A stretch of 64,000 nucleotides of DNA from Hyphomicrobium sp. CS1GBMeth3 (GCF_900117455.1 NZ_FPHO01000002.1:1116001-1180000), one strand, 5' to 3'. Shown: positions 51,129-60,608, counted from the first letter of the stretch. Notes: generated by a model from the letters alone, not told the origin. A program made the numbers and translations.

Positions 51129-51178
51129 GGCTCTTCCTTTCTGCTGTGCTCGACGCGTGGACGAGCCGGGCGTGCTCG

Positions 51179-51364
51179 TCAACGCGCCATGCCTTCGGTC
51201 GCTTGCGGCGCGGCATTGGGCAGGCTTTCGCCGGACTGCGGATCTGGCCGACCTGCGAGGAACACCATCACCGCCGTCACGAGGAACACGGCGAATACAC
51301 CGCCCGCGATCAATCGCTGCCTGAACACGGGCGACCGAGGGTCCTTTTCGTTATTTGGCGACAT
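51179..51364 (-). CDS. 61-residue single-pass membrane protein
   Basis: ATG 51364 with GGAGGAG close upstream (a GTG one codon earlier is possible). Residues about 18-38 (LIAGGVFAVFLVTAVMVFLAG) form one membrane span; the tail is Pro/Gln-rich. It shares TGATG with the HD gene upstream, so they are coupled. No family recognised; the neighbouring Csp3 hints at a metal-stress operon. Confidence 0.6.
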   Translation of the reverse strand: MSPNNEKDPRSPVFRQRLIAGGVFAVFLVTAVMVFLAGRPDPQSGESLPNAAPQATEGMAR

Positions 51365-51912
51365 CACTCCTCCGTGGTTTGAGCCAGGGTTTTCGGTCTG
51401 CTTGCCCGGATGCCGCTTTCGGCAACCTTGAAAAGCAGGCTGTCGCTGAAGCGCGTCCCTTCCACACGGGCCATCTCGTCCAGGATGTACCGCTTCTCGG
51501 CGAGGTAGACCTTGGCGAACGCCGGGTCGCGCTCGACGATCGATGGCGTGTTATCGGCAAAGTCGGCGAGCTTGATCAGCTTGGCCTCGATCGGCGCCCG
51601 AGACAGGCGCCAGGCCGACATGATCTTGCGGATCCTGCGATTGCCCTGCTCGGCGTCCGTCAGCCAGTAGACCAGCTCGGCGACATCCGGGCCGAACGCA
51701 TCGAACACGTCGTGCATGGTCGCACTCGTATCCTCGACGACGTCGTGCAGGTAGGCCGCCGCCAGCAGCGGGGGCGCATTGAAGCCGTGTTCCTCGAGGA
51801 GCGCTACGACACGGTCCAAGTGGACGACGTAGGGCACGTCCTCATATTTGCGGCGTTGAGCACCGTGCGCCTCGACCGCAAAAGCGCGTGCTTTTCGGAC
51901 AATCTCCTCCAT
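51364..51912 (-). CDS. HD-domain hydrolase of the SpoT/MESH1-like type
   Basis: 182 residues from the internal ATG at 51912 (203 from 51975). VRKARAFAVEAHGAQRRKYE, PYVVHLDRVVALL and AAYLHDVVEDT are the H..HD..D metal-binding motifs of SpoT/RelA HD domains, without the synthetase or TGS domains. A small alarmone hydrolase is the usual prediction. It is followed by the membrane protein and Csp3 genes. Start choice is uncertain because neither ATG has a strong ribosome site. Confidence 0.8.
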   Translation of the reverse strand: MEEIVRKARAFAVEAHGAQRRKYEDVPYVVHLDRVVALLEEHGFNAPPLLAAAYLHDVVEDTSATMHDVFDAFGPDVAELVYWLTDAEQGNRRIRKIMSAWRLSRAPIEAKLIKLADFADNTPSIVERDPAFAKVYLAEKRYILDEMARVEGTRFSDSLLFKVAESGIRASRPKTLAQTTEE

Positions 51913-52070
51913 GGACGCGAAAGCATGGGGGCGAAGGAAAGTTCCCCGATCTTCTCTTGTCTTGCTGCGCCGCATACAGATTGCCTGGTTACTGATCGGC
52001 GTTTCTGAACCCGCCCCCGCCCGAACGCGTTATCCATCAACGGCCAGGCACCTCATGAGGCTGGCGAGAC

Positions 52071-52307
52071 ATGGGCAAAGCGAAAAAGCGAGATCGCTTC
52101 CCGAGCGAAGAAACGCGCAACTCGCGCAAATTGATTGCATTCGAGCCCGACGTTCTGCGGGCGCTAACACTACTCGCCCAGGACCGCATGCAGGATTTCC
52201 AGGAGCTGGCCGACGAGGCGTTTCGCGACCTTCTCAAGAAACATCACCGGCCCGTGACGCTCAAAGAGTCACTCAAACAAAGCACGCGGACGCCCGCGAA
52301 CGATTAA
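52071..52307 (+). CDS. 78-residue ribbon-helix-helix-like protein
   Basis: Basic head KAKKRDRFPSEETRNSRKL then LIAFEPDVLRALTLLAQDRM and QDFQELADEAFRDLLKKHHR, a short strand followed by two helices as in ribbon-helix-helix DNA binders. ATG 52071 with GAGGCTGGCGAG upstream. Possibly a small regulator. Diverges from the HD gene. Confidence 0.6.
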   Translation: MGKAKKRDRFPSEETRNSRKLIAFEPDVLRALTLLAQDRMQDFQELADEAFRDLLKKHHRPVTLKESLKQSTRTPAND

Positions 52308-52400
52308 CGAGCGGCGTGCACCAAACGCAACGCAACGCGGAACCTGTCTGGCGACGCAGCGGTTCTTACACAAACGCCCAAAACAAGGAGTCGAAAGACA

Positions 52401-52829
52401 ATGCGAGCACTGCTCACGACACTGTCCGTTTCCGCGCTTCTCGCGTCGGGCGCGTTCGCCCAGGCACCAGAGCAGACGTCGCCTCCGCAGGTGAAAAACG
52501 AGCCGGCCGCCGAACGTATCGAAAAGGCTCAGCAGCCGGCCGCGACTCAAGCCGGGCCGTGGAGCGCCGATAGGCTGATGGACACGAAGATCCGCAGCCC
52601 GGAAGGCGAGGAGCTTGGCGAGATTGAGGATCTGCTCGTCGACGATACAGGCAAGATCGTGTCGGTTGTCGTCGAGGTCGGCGGCTTCCTCGGCATCGGG
52701 GAAAAGGACGTGCTGCTGCCGTTCAATGAGCTTGAGCTCACGGGCGACGGTGATGGAAACGTTCTCCTGAAATCCAACGCGGATAAAGCCAAACTCGAAA
52801 CGGCCCCTGAGTACAAAACCAGCGATTGA
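52401..52829 (+). CDS. exported PRC-barrel protein
   Basis: 142 residues, AAGGAG ten bases upstream of the ATG. Signal peptide MRALLTTLSVSALLASGAFA; then a Pro/Gln/Glu linker and a PRC-barrel (about 60-130: LMDTKIRSPEGEELGEIEDL, VEVGGFLGIGEKDVLLPFN). Such periplasmic PRC-barrel proteins are frequent in stress-response regions of Hyphomicrobiales and are often co-located with membrane microproteins as here. Function unknown. Confidence 0.88.
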   Translation: MRALLTTLSVSALLASGAFAQAPEQTSPPQVKNEPAAERIEKAQQPAATQAGPWSADRLMDTKIRSPEGEELGEIEDLLVDDTGKIVSVVVEVGGFLGIGEKDVLLPFNELELTGDGDGNVLLKSNADKAKLETAPEYKTSD

Positions 52830-52894
52830 GTTCCGAAGGCCGCCACCGCGGCCTTCCTTCTTTCGATTGCTCAACAACAATAAGAGGTTTGATC

Positions 52895-52975
52895 ATGCCC
52901 CTCATTCTCTGGCTTCTCGGCGTGCCGCTCAGCATCGTCCTCATTCTGATGCTGTTCGGCGTCGTCAGCTTCTAG
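52895..52975 (+). CDS. 26-residue hydrophobic microprotein
   Basis: MPLILWLLGVPLSIVLILML followed by FGVVSF: one membrane span with almost no soluble part. AAGAGG precedes the ATG. The same very short WLLGVPLS-type peptide is, to my recollection, widespread in alphaproteobacteria, which supports it as real. It sits between the PRC-barrel gene and an 81-residue membrane protein. Confidence 0.68.
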   Translation: MPLILWLLGVPLSIVLILMLFGVVSF

Positions 52976-52985
52976 CGTCGGTGCC

Positions 52986-53231
52986 GTGGCTCGCCCCTCC
53001 ACGGACCACCCGACATACCCCCGGCTCGTTCGCACGCTGGCCGGCTCGCTTGCGACCGGTACCCTTGCGGGCGTGTGCGGGGCGCTCGTTCTGGCACATT
53101 GGAACCCTGCGCTACACGCGCTGCTTTCGGCCGAGCACGGCGTTGCCAGACTCGCTTTCCTCCTCGTTTGCGTACAGGCGGGCGTCGCGGTTGCGCTTGC
53201 AATCACCATGCTCTTCGAGCAGCGCGCGTAG
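52986..53231 (+). CDS. 81-residue two-span membrane protein
   Basis: GTG start at 52986. Segments LAGVCGALVLAHWNPAL and RLAFLLVCVQAGVAVALAIT are two membrane spans. No catalytic motif. It is 10 bases past the 26-residue microprotein, so the three (PRC-barrel, microprotein, this) may be one transcript. Confidence 0.55.
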   Translation: MARPSTDHPTYPRLVRTLAGSLATGTLAGVCGALVLAHWNPALHALLSAEHGVARLAFLLVCVQAGVAVALAITMLFEQRA

Positions 53232-53279
53232 GAGGTGCATGCTGCTCACGCGCCGTGGCGCTGGTACTAACGCGCGGTG

Positions 53280-53525
53280 CTAGGGCGTGTTGGGTTGTGG
53301 GTGCGGAGCCGCCTTGCGCTCCAGTTCGAGGTTGCGGCCCGCTGGCGGATAGGCGCTCTCGTGCTCCTCCAGCGGCCCGAAGGCCACGAAGTATCCGACC
53401 AAGAACACCAGCAGCGTAATGGCGCCGACTGCAGCCACACGCATGATCGAGCGGCGCTCGTGAGCGGTTTCCTCCGGCCCGGCATTTTCGGGCCGCGGAC
53501 GCGTCTTTGGGTCTTCCGTCTGCAT
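53280..53525 (-). CDS. 81-residue single-span membrane protein
   Basis: Charged N-terminus (EDPKTRPRPENAGPEETAHE), one span (VAAVGAITLLVFLVGYFVAFG) and a Pro-rich tail. Starts with ATG at 53525 with AAAGGGAGATGAC upstream. Unknown function; convergent with the preceding membrane protein. Confidence 0.62.
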   Translation of the reverse strand: MQTEDPKTRPRPENAGPEETAHERRSIMRVAAVGAITLLVFLVGYFVAFGPLEEHESAYPPAGRNLELERKAAPHPQPNTP

Positions 53526-53726
53526 CAGTCATCTCCCTTTGGGCTCTCCTTCTAGAAAGGAGGACCACTGCGGGAGGTTCCCCGAAGGCCGGCTCAGGGT
53601 TGGAACGGACGGGGCGGGAACGGACCGGGCCAACGGGCGTTAACGATCCGTAAGAGGTACGGCGCCAAAGTTCTACTGCCAACACGATTTTCCGGTGGCT
53701 CGCTGCCCCGTCGAGGAGTGCACGCT

Positions 53727-53951
53727 ATGGATGTTTCGGGATATACGGCTGACGATCTCAGGGTTTTCAGAACGGTGCTCGATCAGGCGGTTGCCGAGGC
53801 TGATACCAACATGCCGATCGAGCTGATGGCGCGGCGCCTTTTCATTGCGGCTCGCAACGGCGAGCGCAACAAAGAGCGCTTGGTTGCGGCCGTGCTCGGC
53901 CGCGGACCGGCAGCCAGAATGCCGCCGCCGCTGCCGGGCGTCTCTCTCTGA
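53727..53951 (+). CDS. 74-residue hypothetical protein
   Basis: ATG 53727 with GAGGAG about ten bases upstream; an ATG three codons earlier (53718) is less well placed. Helical, DVSGYTADDLRVFRTVLDQA then ELMARRLFIAARNGERNKER, resembling small alphaproteobacterial proteins of unknown function with a helix-turn pattern. Convergent with the YiiX-like gene. Confidence 0.6.
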   Translation: MDVSGYTADDLRVFRTVLDQAVAEADTNMPIELMARRLFIAARNGERNKERLVAAVLGRGPAARMPPPLPGVSL

Positions 53952-53958
53952 AAACGTC

Positions 53959-54642
53959 TTACTCCGCGTCCGACCCAAAGCTCGTGAAGACGAGTTCCAT
54001 CCGCGGGTCGCGCGCGATGCTGGCGGGCGTGACGAGCGTCTGCTCCAGAATGAGGTCATAGCAGGCGTCGAACGACTTCGCGGACTTGGCCTTGCAAAGT
54101 GGGTGTGCCTTCCACCTCTGCCGGATGAGCTTCTGCGCCGCACCGGTGTCGATGTTAAGATCACGCACCTTCTCCTCGCGACCGACAGTAATGCCGGGGC
54201 CGTCCTTGAACGCGAGATAGACCAACTCGCTGCAATAGATCTGGTCGCGGCTTTCGTAGAAAAAATGATCGTAGGGTCGGCCGAGATAGCGGCGCGCATT
54301 GGCAACCGCTTGCTTGGCTTGCGCGTCGTCCAGGTCCTTGAGGCGCTTCACGGTGATCTTGTTGCCCTCGCCCTTCCCGACCCAATCCTCGAGCGGGACG
54401 GCCTGCACCGGCCCCACGGCCTCGATTACGAGCTGGCGTCCGCGCTTGTCCACCTCGACAATACCGACGTGCGTATATTGAGTATCGGACGCCAACATGA
54501 TGGCGTCGCTGGCGTTGGTAATGGTCTTCTGGAAAACGATGTCCCCGGTCCTGAGTGGCGGCAGGCCCTCGGCCGGCGCCAGCGTCAGGCCGACGCCTGT
54601 CAGGGCCAGCAGGGCCGCAACCGCTTGAATTGCATATCTCAT
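53959..54642 (-). CDS. YiiX-like NlpC/P60-superfamily cysteine hydrolase
   Basis: 227 residues from the ATG at 54642 (GGAAG upstream). Signal peptide MRYAIQAVAALLALTGVGLT. Permuted NlpC/P60 (YiiX) domain: LRTGDIVFQKT, TQYTHVGIVEVDKRG (catalytic His), RDQIYCSELVYLAF (catalytic Cys). C-terminal part has a pair of cysteines (KAHPLCKAKS, FDACYDL). Probably a periplasmic amidase/lipase-like enzyme acting on the envelope. Confidence 0.9.
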   Translation of the reverse strand: MRYAIQAVAALLALTGVGLTLAPAEGLPPLRTGDIVFQKTITNASDAIMLASDTQYTHVGIVEVDKRGRQLVIEAVGPVQAVPLEDWVGKGEGNKITVKRLKDLDDAQAKQAVANARRYLGRPYDHFFYESRDQIYCSELVYLAFKDGPGITVGREEKVRDLNIDTGAAQKLIRQRWKAHPLCKAKSAKSFDACYDLILEQTLVTPASIARDPRMELVFTSFGSDAE

Positions 54643-54798
54643 TATGGCTTCCCGTGATGCCTTTGCGTGATGACGGCACTCCCCTATCCGGCGCCGTCGC
54701 GGTTGTGTCCGCTCCTCGGTATCATGTCGGCGGCGATTCAGCGATCCGGCCGGCTGTCGCCATACCACGCACGCGAGCCCGGGGAGCAGAGACGCTAG

Positions 54799-56298
54799 AT
54801 GGGCGGTGAGCCCTACGACTTGGCCATCGTCGGGGGTGGCATCAACGGCACCGGCATTGCTGCAGACGCCGCGGGGCGTGGCCTCAAGGTCGTGCTGTTC
54901 GAACGGGGGGATCTTGCGGAAGGCACGTCGTCCGCCAGCTCGAAGCTGATCCACGGAGGATTGCGCTATCTCGAGCACGGCGAATTCCGGCTCGTCCGGG
55001 AGGCGCTTCTCGAACGAGAAGTGCTACTGGCGCGTGCGCCGCATCTCATTCACCCGTTGCGCTTTATCATTCCGCACACGACGGGAATGCGTCCCCGCGC
55101 GCTGACGCGGCTCGGACTTTTCCTCTACGATCACCTAGCTGCGCGACGGCGGGTTCCGGGATCGGCAGCCGTCGATCTCAAGCGCGACCCCGCCGGGCGC
55201 CCGCTGACGCCCACAATCGCGGCCGGCTTCTCCTACTACGATTGTGCCGTCGACGACGCGCGGCTTGTCGTGCTGCTCGCAGTCGACGCGGCCGCGCGTG
55301 GTGCCCGCATCGTCACGCGCGCGCCCGTGACACGGGCCACGCGGCGCGAGGGGCTTTGGGAGGTTACTTCCGATACCGCCGCGGGCCCGACGAGCATCGC
55401 CGCGCGCGTGCTCGTCAACGCTGCGGGACCGTGGTGCACCGAGGTCGCGCGGCTTGCGGGCGATGCAACCGCGCCGGCCCTGAGGCTGGTGCGGGGCGCG
55501 CATATCGTGGTGCCGCGGATCGCGGGGGCGGACGATGCCTATCTGCTGCAAAACGACGACGGGCGCATCGTGTTCGTGCTGCCGTTCGAGGAGCGCTTCA
55601 CGCTGATCGGCACGACCGAGGTTTCCGTCGGCTCGGCTGCCGACGGCTTTGTCGCGAGCGAGGCGGAGACAGACTACCTGCTGGCGGCGACAGCGCGGTT
55701 CTTTGCGCATCCACCCTCGCGCGCCGACGTCGTGTGGCGCTTTGCGGGCGTGCGTCCGTTGGTTGAGGACGGGGCGCGAAGCGCGTCCGCCATTTCGCGC
55801 GACTACCGTCTCGATCTCGACGAGATCGACGACGGGCCGCCATTGCTCAATGTCATCGGCGGCAAGATCACGACGTTTCGCCGCCTCGCCGAAGCGGCGC
55901 TCGATCGGCTGGCCGCGTTCTTTCCGGGCATGGGTCCTCCTTGGACCGCAGCTGCGCCCCTCCCCGGCGGGGCCTTCGGCGGGAGCGATTTTGCGGGCTA
56001 CTGCGAAGATCTCGTGCGTCGGCATCCGGCGATTGCGCGCGAAACCCTGCAGGGCCTTGCCCGCCGTTACGGGACGCGCGCGGACGAGGTGATCGGCGAT
56101 GCTGCGGAAGACGCCGATCTCGGGGCAGCCATCGGCAGCGAACTCACGGCGCGCGAGGTCATTTATCTGCGCGATGCGGAATGGGCGCGCACGCCCGACG
56201 ACGTGCTCTGGCGGCGCACGAAGGCTGGGTTGCATATCGGCGCTCTGCAGATCGACACCGCGCGTCAGCACATCGCCGAGGTGCTGGCTTCGCCCTGA
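54799..56298 (+). CDS. glpD: aerobic glycerol-3-phosphate dehydrogenase
   Basis: 499 residues. AIVGGGINGTGIAADAAGRG (about 9-28) is the FAD-binding dinucleotide fold; EGTSSASSKLIHGGLRYLE is the GlpD signature; RLVRGAHIVVPR and IGTTEVSVGSAADGF follow, and the C-terminal helical domain closes the protein. It oxidises glycerol-3-phosphate to dihydroxyacetone phosphate and passes electrons to quinone at the membrane. No glpK or transporter is nearby, so it likely serves lipid-derived glycerol phosphate. Confidence 0.94.
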   Translation: MGGEPYDLAIVGGGINGTGIAADAAGRGLKVVLFERGDLAEGTSSASSKLIHGGLRYLEHGEFRLVREALLEREVLLARAPHLIHPLRFIIPHTTGMRPRALTRLGLFLYDHLAARRRVPGSAAVDLKRDPAGRPLTPTIAAGFSYYDCAVDDARLVVLLAVDAAARGARIVTRAPVTRATRREGLWEVTSDTAAGPTSIAARVLVNAAGPWCTEVARLAGDATAPALRLVRGAHIVVPRIAGADDAYLLQNDDGRIVFVLPFEERFTLIGTTEVSVGSAADGFVASEAETDYLLAATARFFAHPPSRADVVWRFAGVRPLVEDGARSASAISRDYRLDLDEIDDGPPLLNVIGGKITTFRRLAEAALDRLAAFFPGMGPPWTAAAPLPGGAFGGSDFAGYCEDLVRRHPAIARETLQGLARRYGTRADEVIGDAAEDADLGAAIGSELTAREVIYLRDAEWARTPDDVLWRRTKAGLHIGALQIDTARQHIAEVLASP

Positions 56299-56306
56299 GA
56301 GACAGC

Positions 56307-58598
56307 TCAGGACTCGACGCCAGCGGAGCTCAGCGTCGCCACCTCGAGAATGCGCTGCTTTTTGCGCAGTCGGCTCGCGTCGAGCAGCATCTGGCCCGCC
56401 CAGCGGTACACATTGCGCGAGCTGACGTAGTCGCGCATCAGGCGCATGCGCTCGTGCTGCTCCGCATCGGGCATGATGAGCGCCGCGTGTAGCGCTTCTC
56501 CCGTCGCATGGGCATCGTACGGATTGATGATCAACGCTTCCGCCAACTCGCGCGAGGCGCCTGCGAAATGCGACAGAACAAGTACGCCACGCTCGTCGTC
56601 TCGGGCGGCGATGAACTCTTTGGCAACGAGGTTCATGCCATCGTGCAGGCTCGAGACAATACAAACGTCGGCAGCGCGGAACAGCTCGAAGACCTCGGCC
56701 GGCGTATGGTGGCGGATCATCAACCGGATGGGCGCCGGCGACGCGTCCGCATACTTGGCGTTGATCTCTTCCGCGAGCTGCAGGGCCTCGTCCTGCAGGC
56801 CTTTGTAATTTGTCAGTTTGCTGCGGGTGGGCGCCGCGGCCTGCACCAACACGAGCTTTCCGCGCCACTCGGGATGCTGCTCGAGCAGCGTGTCGACGGC
56901 GCGGATGCGGTCTAGCACGCCCTTGGTGTAATCGAAACGCTCGATGCCGACGGCGATCTTAGTATCGGGCGGCAGACCCAGGCGCTTGCGCACTGCCTCG
57001 CGGCATTCGGCGATCGGCTTCTGGTTCTCGAGCGCGGCCGGCGGCCAGTCGATCGAAATCGGATATGGGCGAACGAACGTCTCGTGCCCCTTGAGGATCA
57101 CAGATTCCTGCTCACGGTCGATGCGACTCTCGACGAAGCGATCTACGGTCTCGAGGAAATTGTTGCAGTGGAACTGCGTGTGGAAACCGATGATGGTGGA
57201 GCCAAGCAGGCCGTGGATGATCTCCTCCTTCCACGGGAAGATTCCGAAGGTTTCCGAGTTCGGCCACGGAATGTGCCAGAAGGTGATGATCGTCGCCTCT
57301 GGCAGGCGCTCACGCACCATGCGCGGCAGCAGCGCGAAGTGGTAGTCCTGGATCAGCACGATGGGAGACGCTGTGCGCGCCTCCTTGGCTACGGCGTCCG
57401 CAAAGCGCTCGTTCACCGCGCGGTAGGTACGCCAATCGGATTCGCGGAATACGGGGCGCGTGAAAGCGATGTGGCAGAGCGGCCAAAGGCCCTCGTTGGA
57501 GAGGCCGTAGTAATATCCGTCCTGCTCCTCCTCGGTGATCCAGATACGGCGAAGGGTGTATTGGGGATTGCTCGGCGGCACGCCGATGCGGTCGTCGGCA
57601 TCGACCGTTTCCCGGTCGGCGGTGCCGCTGCCATGCGCGATCCACGTGCCGCCACACGCGCGCATCACCGGCTCGACGGCCGACACAAGGCCGCTTGCCG
57701 GAGTCTGCACCTCGACGCCGTGCTCCGTGTGGTTGTGGATGTACGGCTCGCGATTGGCGACGACCAGAACCTCCACTCCAGGCAGCTCGGCCATCATGAT
57801 GTCGCGTAGCGTCGACTTGCTCCAGTTGGCCTGAGCGCGGTCGATGGTGCTCTGCGTCATCTCGAGCTGGCGCAGCACCTGACGCACCTCGCGGTCGAGC
57901 GGACCGAAGCTTGCGGGGAGGCCCGCAGCAGGCCCTCGCCGTGTGGCGGTGGCGACTGCCTGGCTGAACCGCCGCGTCCAATTACGGATCAGATAGAGCA
58001 CGAGGCCGATGGCCAACGCGCCGCTGGCGAGGATGATGCCACCCAGCATGAGCGTCAGGTAGTTGCGCGCCTCCTCGCCGCGGTGCTCGGCGAAGGTCAG
58101 ATCCTGCATGATGATGAAATGGCCCAGCGGCGTTTTTTGCGCCGAGATCGGGAAGGCACCGACCTGCATGCGCCGCCCGGCTACGATGACCGTCGAATAG
58201 CTGTCCGCGTCGGAGCGCGCGATCTCGCTGCATGAGATCGTGGGTGGCATCAACTGGGTTGCAAAGTCCGGCTTGCCATCGCCGCGGCGGCAGATACCGA
58301 CGGCCACGACCCGTGGATCAGAGGTCGCCACGCGCTCGAAAAGCGTCTTGATCTCGGCATCCTGGCCGTTGGCGAGCATCGAGGCCAAGGTTTCGCCGAT
58401 GGAATTGAAGACGAGCGACGCGCGCATCTCCACATCGCGGCGCGACCAATCATCGATCAAAGATGTGACGAGCGGTCCGAGCAGCGTTATTGCGAGCAAA
58501 GCAATGCCGCCGGCGACCAGCCCGTAGCGCACAGCCAGCCTTGCGGACTGACCGGCCGCAATCTTCAGGGAGGGCCGCCGCTTCCAGTAGTCCAGCAA
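56307..58598 (-). CDS. otsA: membrane-anchored trehalose-6-phosphate synthase (GT20) with periplasmic sensor-like domain
   Basis: 763 residues, 250-300 longer than a plain OtsA. Span 1 is about 24-46, a periplasmic segment 47-179 resembles a sensor (single Cys pairs GICRRGDG and ISCSEIA), span 2 is 180-204, then a HAMP-like helical linker to 270. The GT20 enzyme (275-745) holds the UDP-glucose-binding residues of Ots[22 protein letters not shown] and [16 protein letters not shown] reads QDYH. It makes trehalose-6-phosphate from UDP-glucose and glucose-6-phosphate. Partner otsB is not in the window. It is convergent with glpD with nine bases between the stops. Confidence 0.93.
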   Translation of the reverse strand: MLDYWKRRPSLKIAAGQSARLAVRYGLVAGGIALLAITLLGPLVTSLIDDWSRRDVEMRASLVFNSIGETLASMLANGQDAEIKTLFERVATSDPRVVAVGICRRGDGKPDFATQLMPPTISCSEIARSDADSYSTVIVAGRRMQVGAFPISAQKTPLGHFIIMQDLTFAEHRGEEARNYLTLMLGGIILASGALAIGLVLYLIRNWTRRFSQAVATATRRGPAAGLPASFGPLDREVRQVLRQLEMTQSTIDRAQANWSKSTLRDIMMAELPGVEVLVVANREPYIHNHTEHGVEVQTPASGLVSAVEPVMRACGGTWIAHGSGTADRETVDADDRIGVPPSNPQYTLRRIWITEEEQDGYYYGLSNEGLWPLCHIAFTRPVFRESDWRTYRAVNERFADAVAKEARTASPIVLIQDYHFALLPRMVRERLPEATIITFWHIPWPNSETFGIFPWKEEIIHGLLGSTIIGFHTQFHCNNFLETVDRFVESRIDREQESVILKGHETFVRPYPISIDWPPAALENQKPIAECREAVRKRLGLPPDTKIAVGIERFDYTKGVLDRIRAVDTLLEQHPEWRGKLVLVQAAAPTRSKLTNYKGLQDEALQLAEEINAKYADASPAPIRLMIRHHTPAEVFELFRAADVCIVSSLHDGMNLVAKEFIAARDDERGVLVLSHFAGASRELAEALIINPYDAHATGEALHAALIMPDAEQHERMRLMRDYVSSRNVYRWAGQMLLDASRLRKKQRILEVATLSSAGVES

Positions 58599-58779
58599 AA
58601 AATCTGTGTTCCTCGATATTTCTCAGATCTCCCTGATCACCCGGGCGCATGCTGCAAGCTCGTCCGTGGCAGGTCAACCCTTGCCACATCCGCAAAGACG
58701 CGCACTTGACAGGGGAAGTGGAAGGGAAATCAGGATGCTGACATGCTTCTTGCGTGACCCATCCAGATGATGGCGCCGC

Positions 58780-58806
58780 GAAAAAAGAGGCCGCTTGCGC
58801 GGCCTG
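58780..58806 (-). terminator. rho-independent terminator after the Asn/Gln-rich gene
   Basis: On the minus strand AGGCCGC-GCAA-GCGGCCT is followed by a run of six T's (58781-58786). Perfect 7-bp stem; classical intrinsic terminator. Confidence 0.85.
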
Positions 58807-58859
58807 CAGTCAATTTAAGAGATCTGCTTTGCTTATGCGTGGCGTCTCTTTGGAGCAAT

Positions 58860-59087
58860 TCAGCGCTGCTCATCGCGGTGGTGCTGCGCAGCTTGGCGCT
58901 GCTCGTCCGAGCGATTGTCCTCGAGATCACCCGGCTGAGGGTTGCGATTGAGCTCGTTTTGATTTTGACCCTGCCGGTTTGGATTGCGCTGCTGCCGGTC
59001 GCGGCGGGCATTCTGGTTCTGTTGGTTCTGTTGATCCCGCTGAGCCTCGCCGCCTTGCTGACCGGTATTCCGGTTCTCGTTTGCCAT
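58860..59087 (-). CDS. 75-residue Asn/Gln/Arg-rich disordered protein
   Basis: ATG 59087 with GAGGAGACGTCC upstream. The chain is almost entirely Asn, Gln, Arg, Asp and Gly (ENRNTGQQGGEAQRDQQNQQ, then NRQGQNQNELNRNP) with no aromatic residue, cysteine or hydrophobic core, so it is intrinsically disordered. Proteins of this kind resemble stress-induced hydrophilins that protect during drying or salt stress. It has its own terminator at 58780. Family not recognised. Confidence 0.78.
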   Translation of the reverse strand: MANENRNTGQQGGEAQRDQQNQQNQNARRDRQQRNPNRQGQNQNELNRNPQPGDLEDNRSDEQRQAAQHHRDEQR

Positions 59088-59180
59088 AGGGACGTCTCCT
59101 CGTTTTTCTTTGTGCAACACGGAAACAACGTCACCTCGGAAAATTAGTTCCTCATCAGGATTTTATCTTCCCGGGCTCAG

Positions 59181-60608
59181 TTAGTTATGAGGGCCGAGGC
59201 CACCGAGGTCCTCCTGCCGTGGCTCACTCGGCGTAACGCCCGTCAGTCGGTTGATGTAGAACGTCACCACCCAAAGAGCGACGCCAATCGCAATCAGTGC
59301 GCCAGCGATCTGATATTGAACCGGATCGCGGCCCGTCCACGGCCCGGCGAGAAAGGCGCAGGTTGCAGCCCCGAGCACGGGAACGATCGTCGGTGTGCGA
59401 AAGTGCGTGTGCTCAACGACATCGCGACGCAAGACGAGCACGGCAACGTTCACGACTGTGAAAACGCAGATCAGCAGGAGAGCCGTTGTTCCACCCAACG
59501 CGGGAACTTCACCGACGAAGGTGATCAGCGCGAATGCTAAGAGCGTCGTGAAGCCGATGGCAATGTACGGCGTGCGCCGGCTTCGGTGCACGCGCCCCAA
59601 GACCGGCGGCAACACATGCTCGCGGCTCATGCCGTAGACGAGGCGGCTCGCCATCAGCATGTTGATCAGCGCGCTGTTGGCCACCGCGAACATGGTGATG
59701 AAGCCGAATACGCCGAGCGGAAAGTTTGGTGCGCCGGCGGCCACGACCTTCAACAGCGGCGTCTCGCCCTCGCCGAGCTCTTCAGGCGACACGAGCGTGA
59801 TCGCCGAGATCGACACCAACAAGTAGATCACGCCCGTGATCAGGAGACCAAGCAGAAGGATCTTCGGAAATGTTCGGACGGGGTCCTTTGTCTCCTCGGC
59901 CATGTTGACGCTGTCCTCGAAGCCGACCATGGCGAAAAAGGCAAGCGTCGTCGCCGCAATGGCCGCCCACACCGCGCCACCCGCCGCACCGTCGGTCTTG
60001 AACTCGAAGATGCGCGAGACATCGCCCTGTCCGCCACCGATGGCCCAGAGCCCGATGAAGATGATGATTAGAAGGCCGGTCAGCTCGACGACGGTCAGCA
60101 GCACGTTGAGCCTCACGCTCTCACCGACGCCGCGGAAATTGACCACGGCGATACCCATCATGAACAACAGGCCGATGATCGTAATGCCGATGCCTTGGGC
60201 GAGGCCGAGCCCGAAGGCATCGGACAGGTTGGCGGCGAAGGCGCGCGAGGCCGTCGCGGACGACGTGATGCCGGAGCACATGACCGCGAAGGCGACGAGA
60301 AACGTCAGGAAGTGGATGCCGAATGCGCGATGGGTATAGAGGGCGGCGCCCGCCGCGCGCGGATATTTGGTGACCAGCTCAAGATAGCTGAAGGCCGTGA
60401 GAAGGGCCACGCAGAAGGCCATCAGGAACGGCAGCCAGACGGCGCCGCCGACGAGGTTCGCCACCTTGCCGGTCAGGGCATAGATGCCGGTGCCGAGGAT
60501 GTCGCCGACGATGAACAGCAGCAGGAGCCAGGGCCCCATGACGCGGTGCAAGGATGGCTCGGCCTGCCCCGCTGGCGTGCCCGTGGCGTCTCCGTCGGCA
60601 GGCTTCAT
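59181..60608 (-). CDS. APC-superfamily amino acid permease
   Basis: 475 residues, about 12 membrane segments starting VMGPWLLLLFIVGDILGTGI, the APC G-[IL]-G-TGI loop that binds the substrate amine. Other segments are SALALGVVLY-like repeats, and PKILLLGLLITGVIYLLVSI and ALALITFVGEVPALGG. It most resembles amino-acid transporters of the APC family (cationic amino acid/YfnA type). Substrate cannot be told. ATG 60608 with AAGGGGAGGGG upstream. Confidence 0.9.
   Translation of the reverse strand: MKPADGDATGTPAGQAEPSLHRVMGPWLLLLFIVGDILGTGIYALTGKVANLVGGAVWLPFLMAFCVALLTAFSYLELVTKYPRAAGAALYTHRAFGIHFLTFLVAFAVMCSGITSSATASRAFAANLSDAFGLGLAQGIGITIIGLLFMMGIAVVNFRGVGESVRLNVLLTVVELTGLLIIIFIGLWAIGGGQGDVSRIFEFKTDGAAGGAVWAAIAATTLAFFAMVGFEDSVNMAEETKDPVRTFPKILLLGLLITGVIYLLVSISAITLVSPEELGEGETPLLKVVAAGAPNFPLGVFGFITMFAVANSALINMLMASRLVYGMSREHVLPPVLGRVHRSRRTPYIAIGFTTLLAFALITFVGEVPALGGTTALLLICVFTVVNVAVLVLRRDVVEHTHFRTPTIVPVLGAATCAFLAGPWTGRDPVQYQIAGALIAIGVALWVVTFYINRLTGVTPSEPRQEDLGGLGPHN

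Noticed and set aside
55135..56868. 577-residue reverse frame across glpD and the otsA 3' end
   Set aside because: Covers two real genes and is Arg-rich without any recognisable domain.
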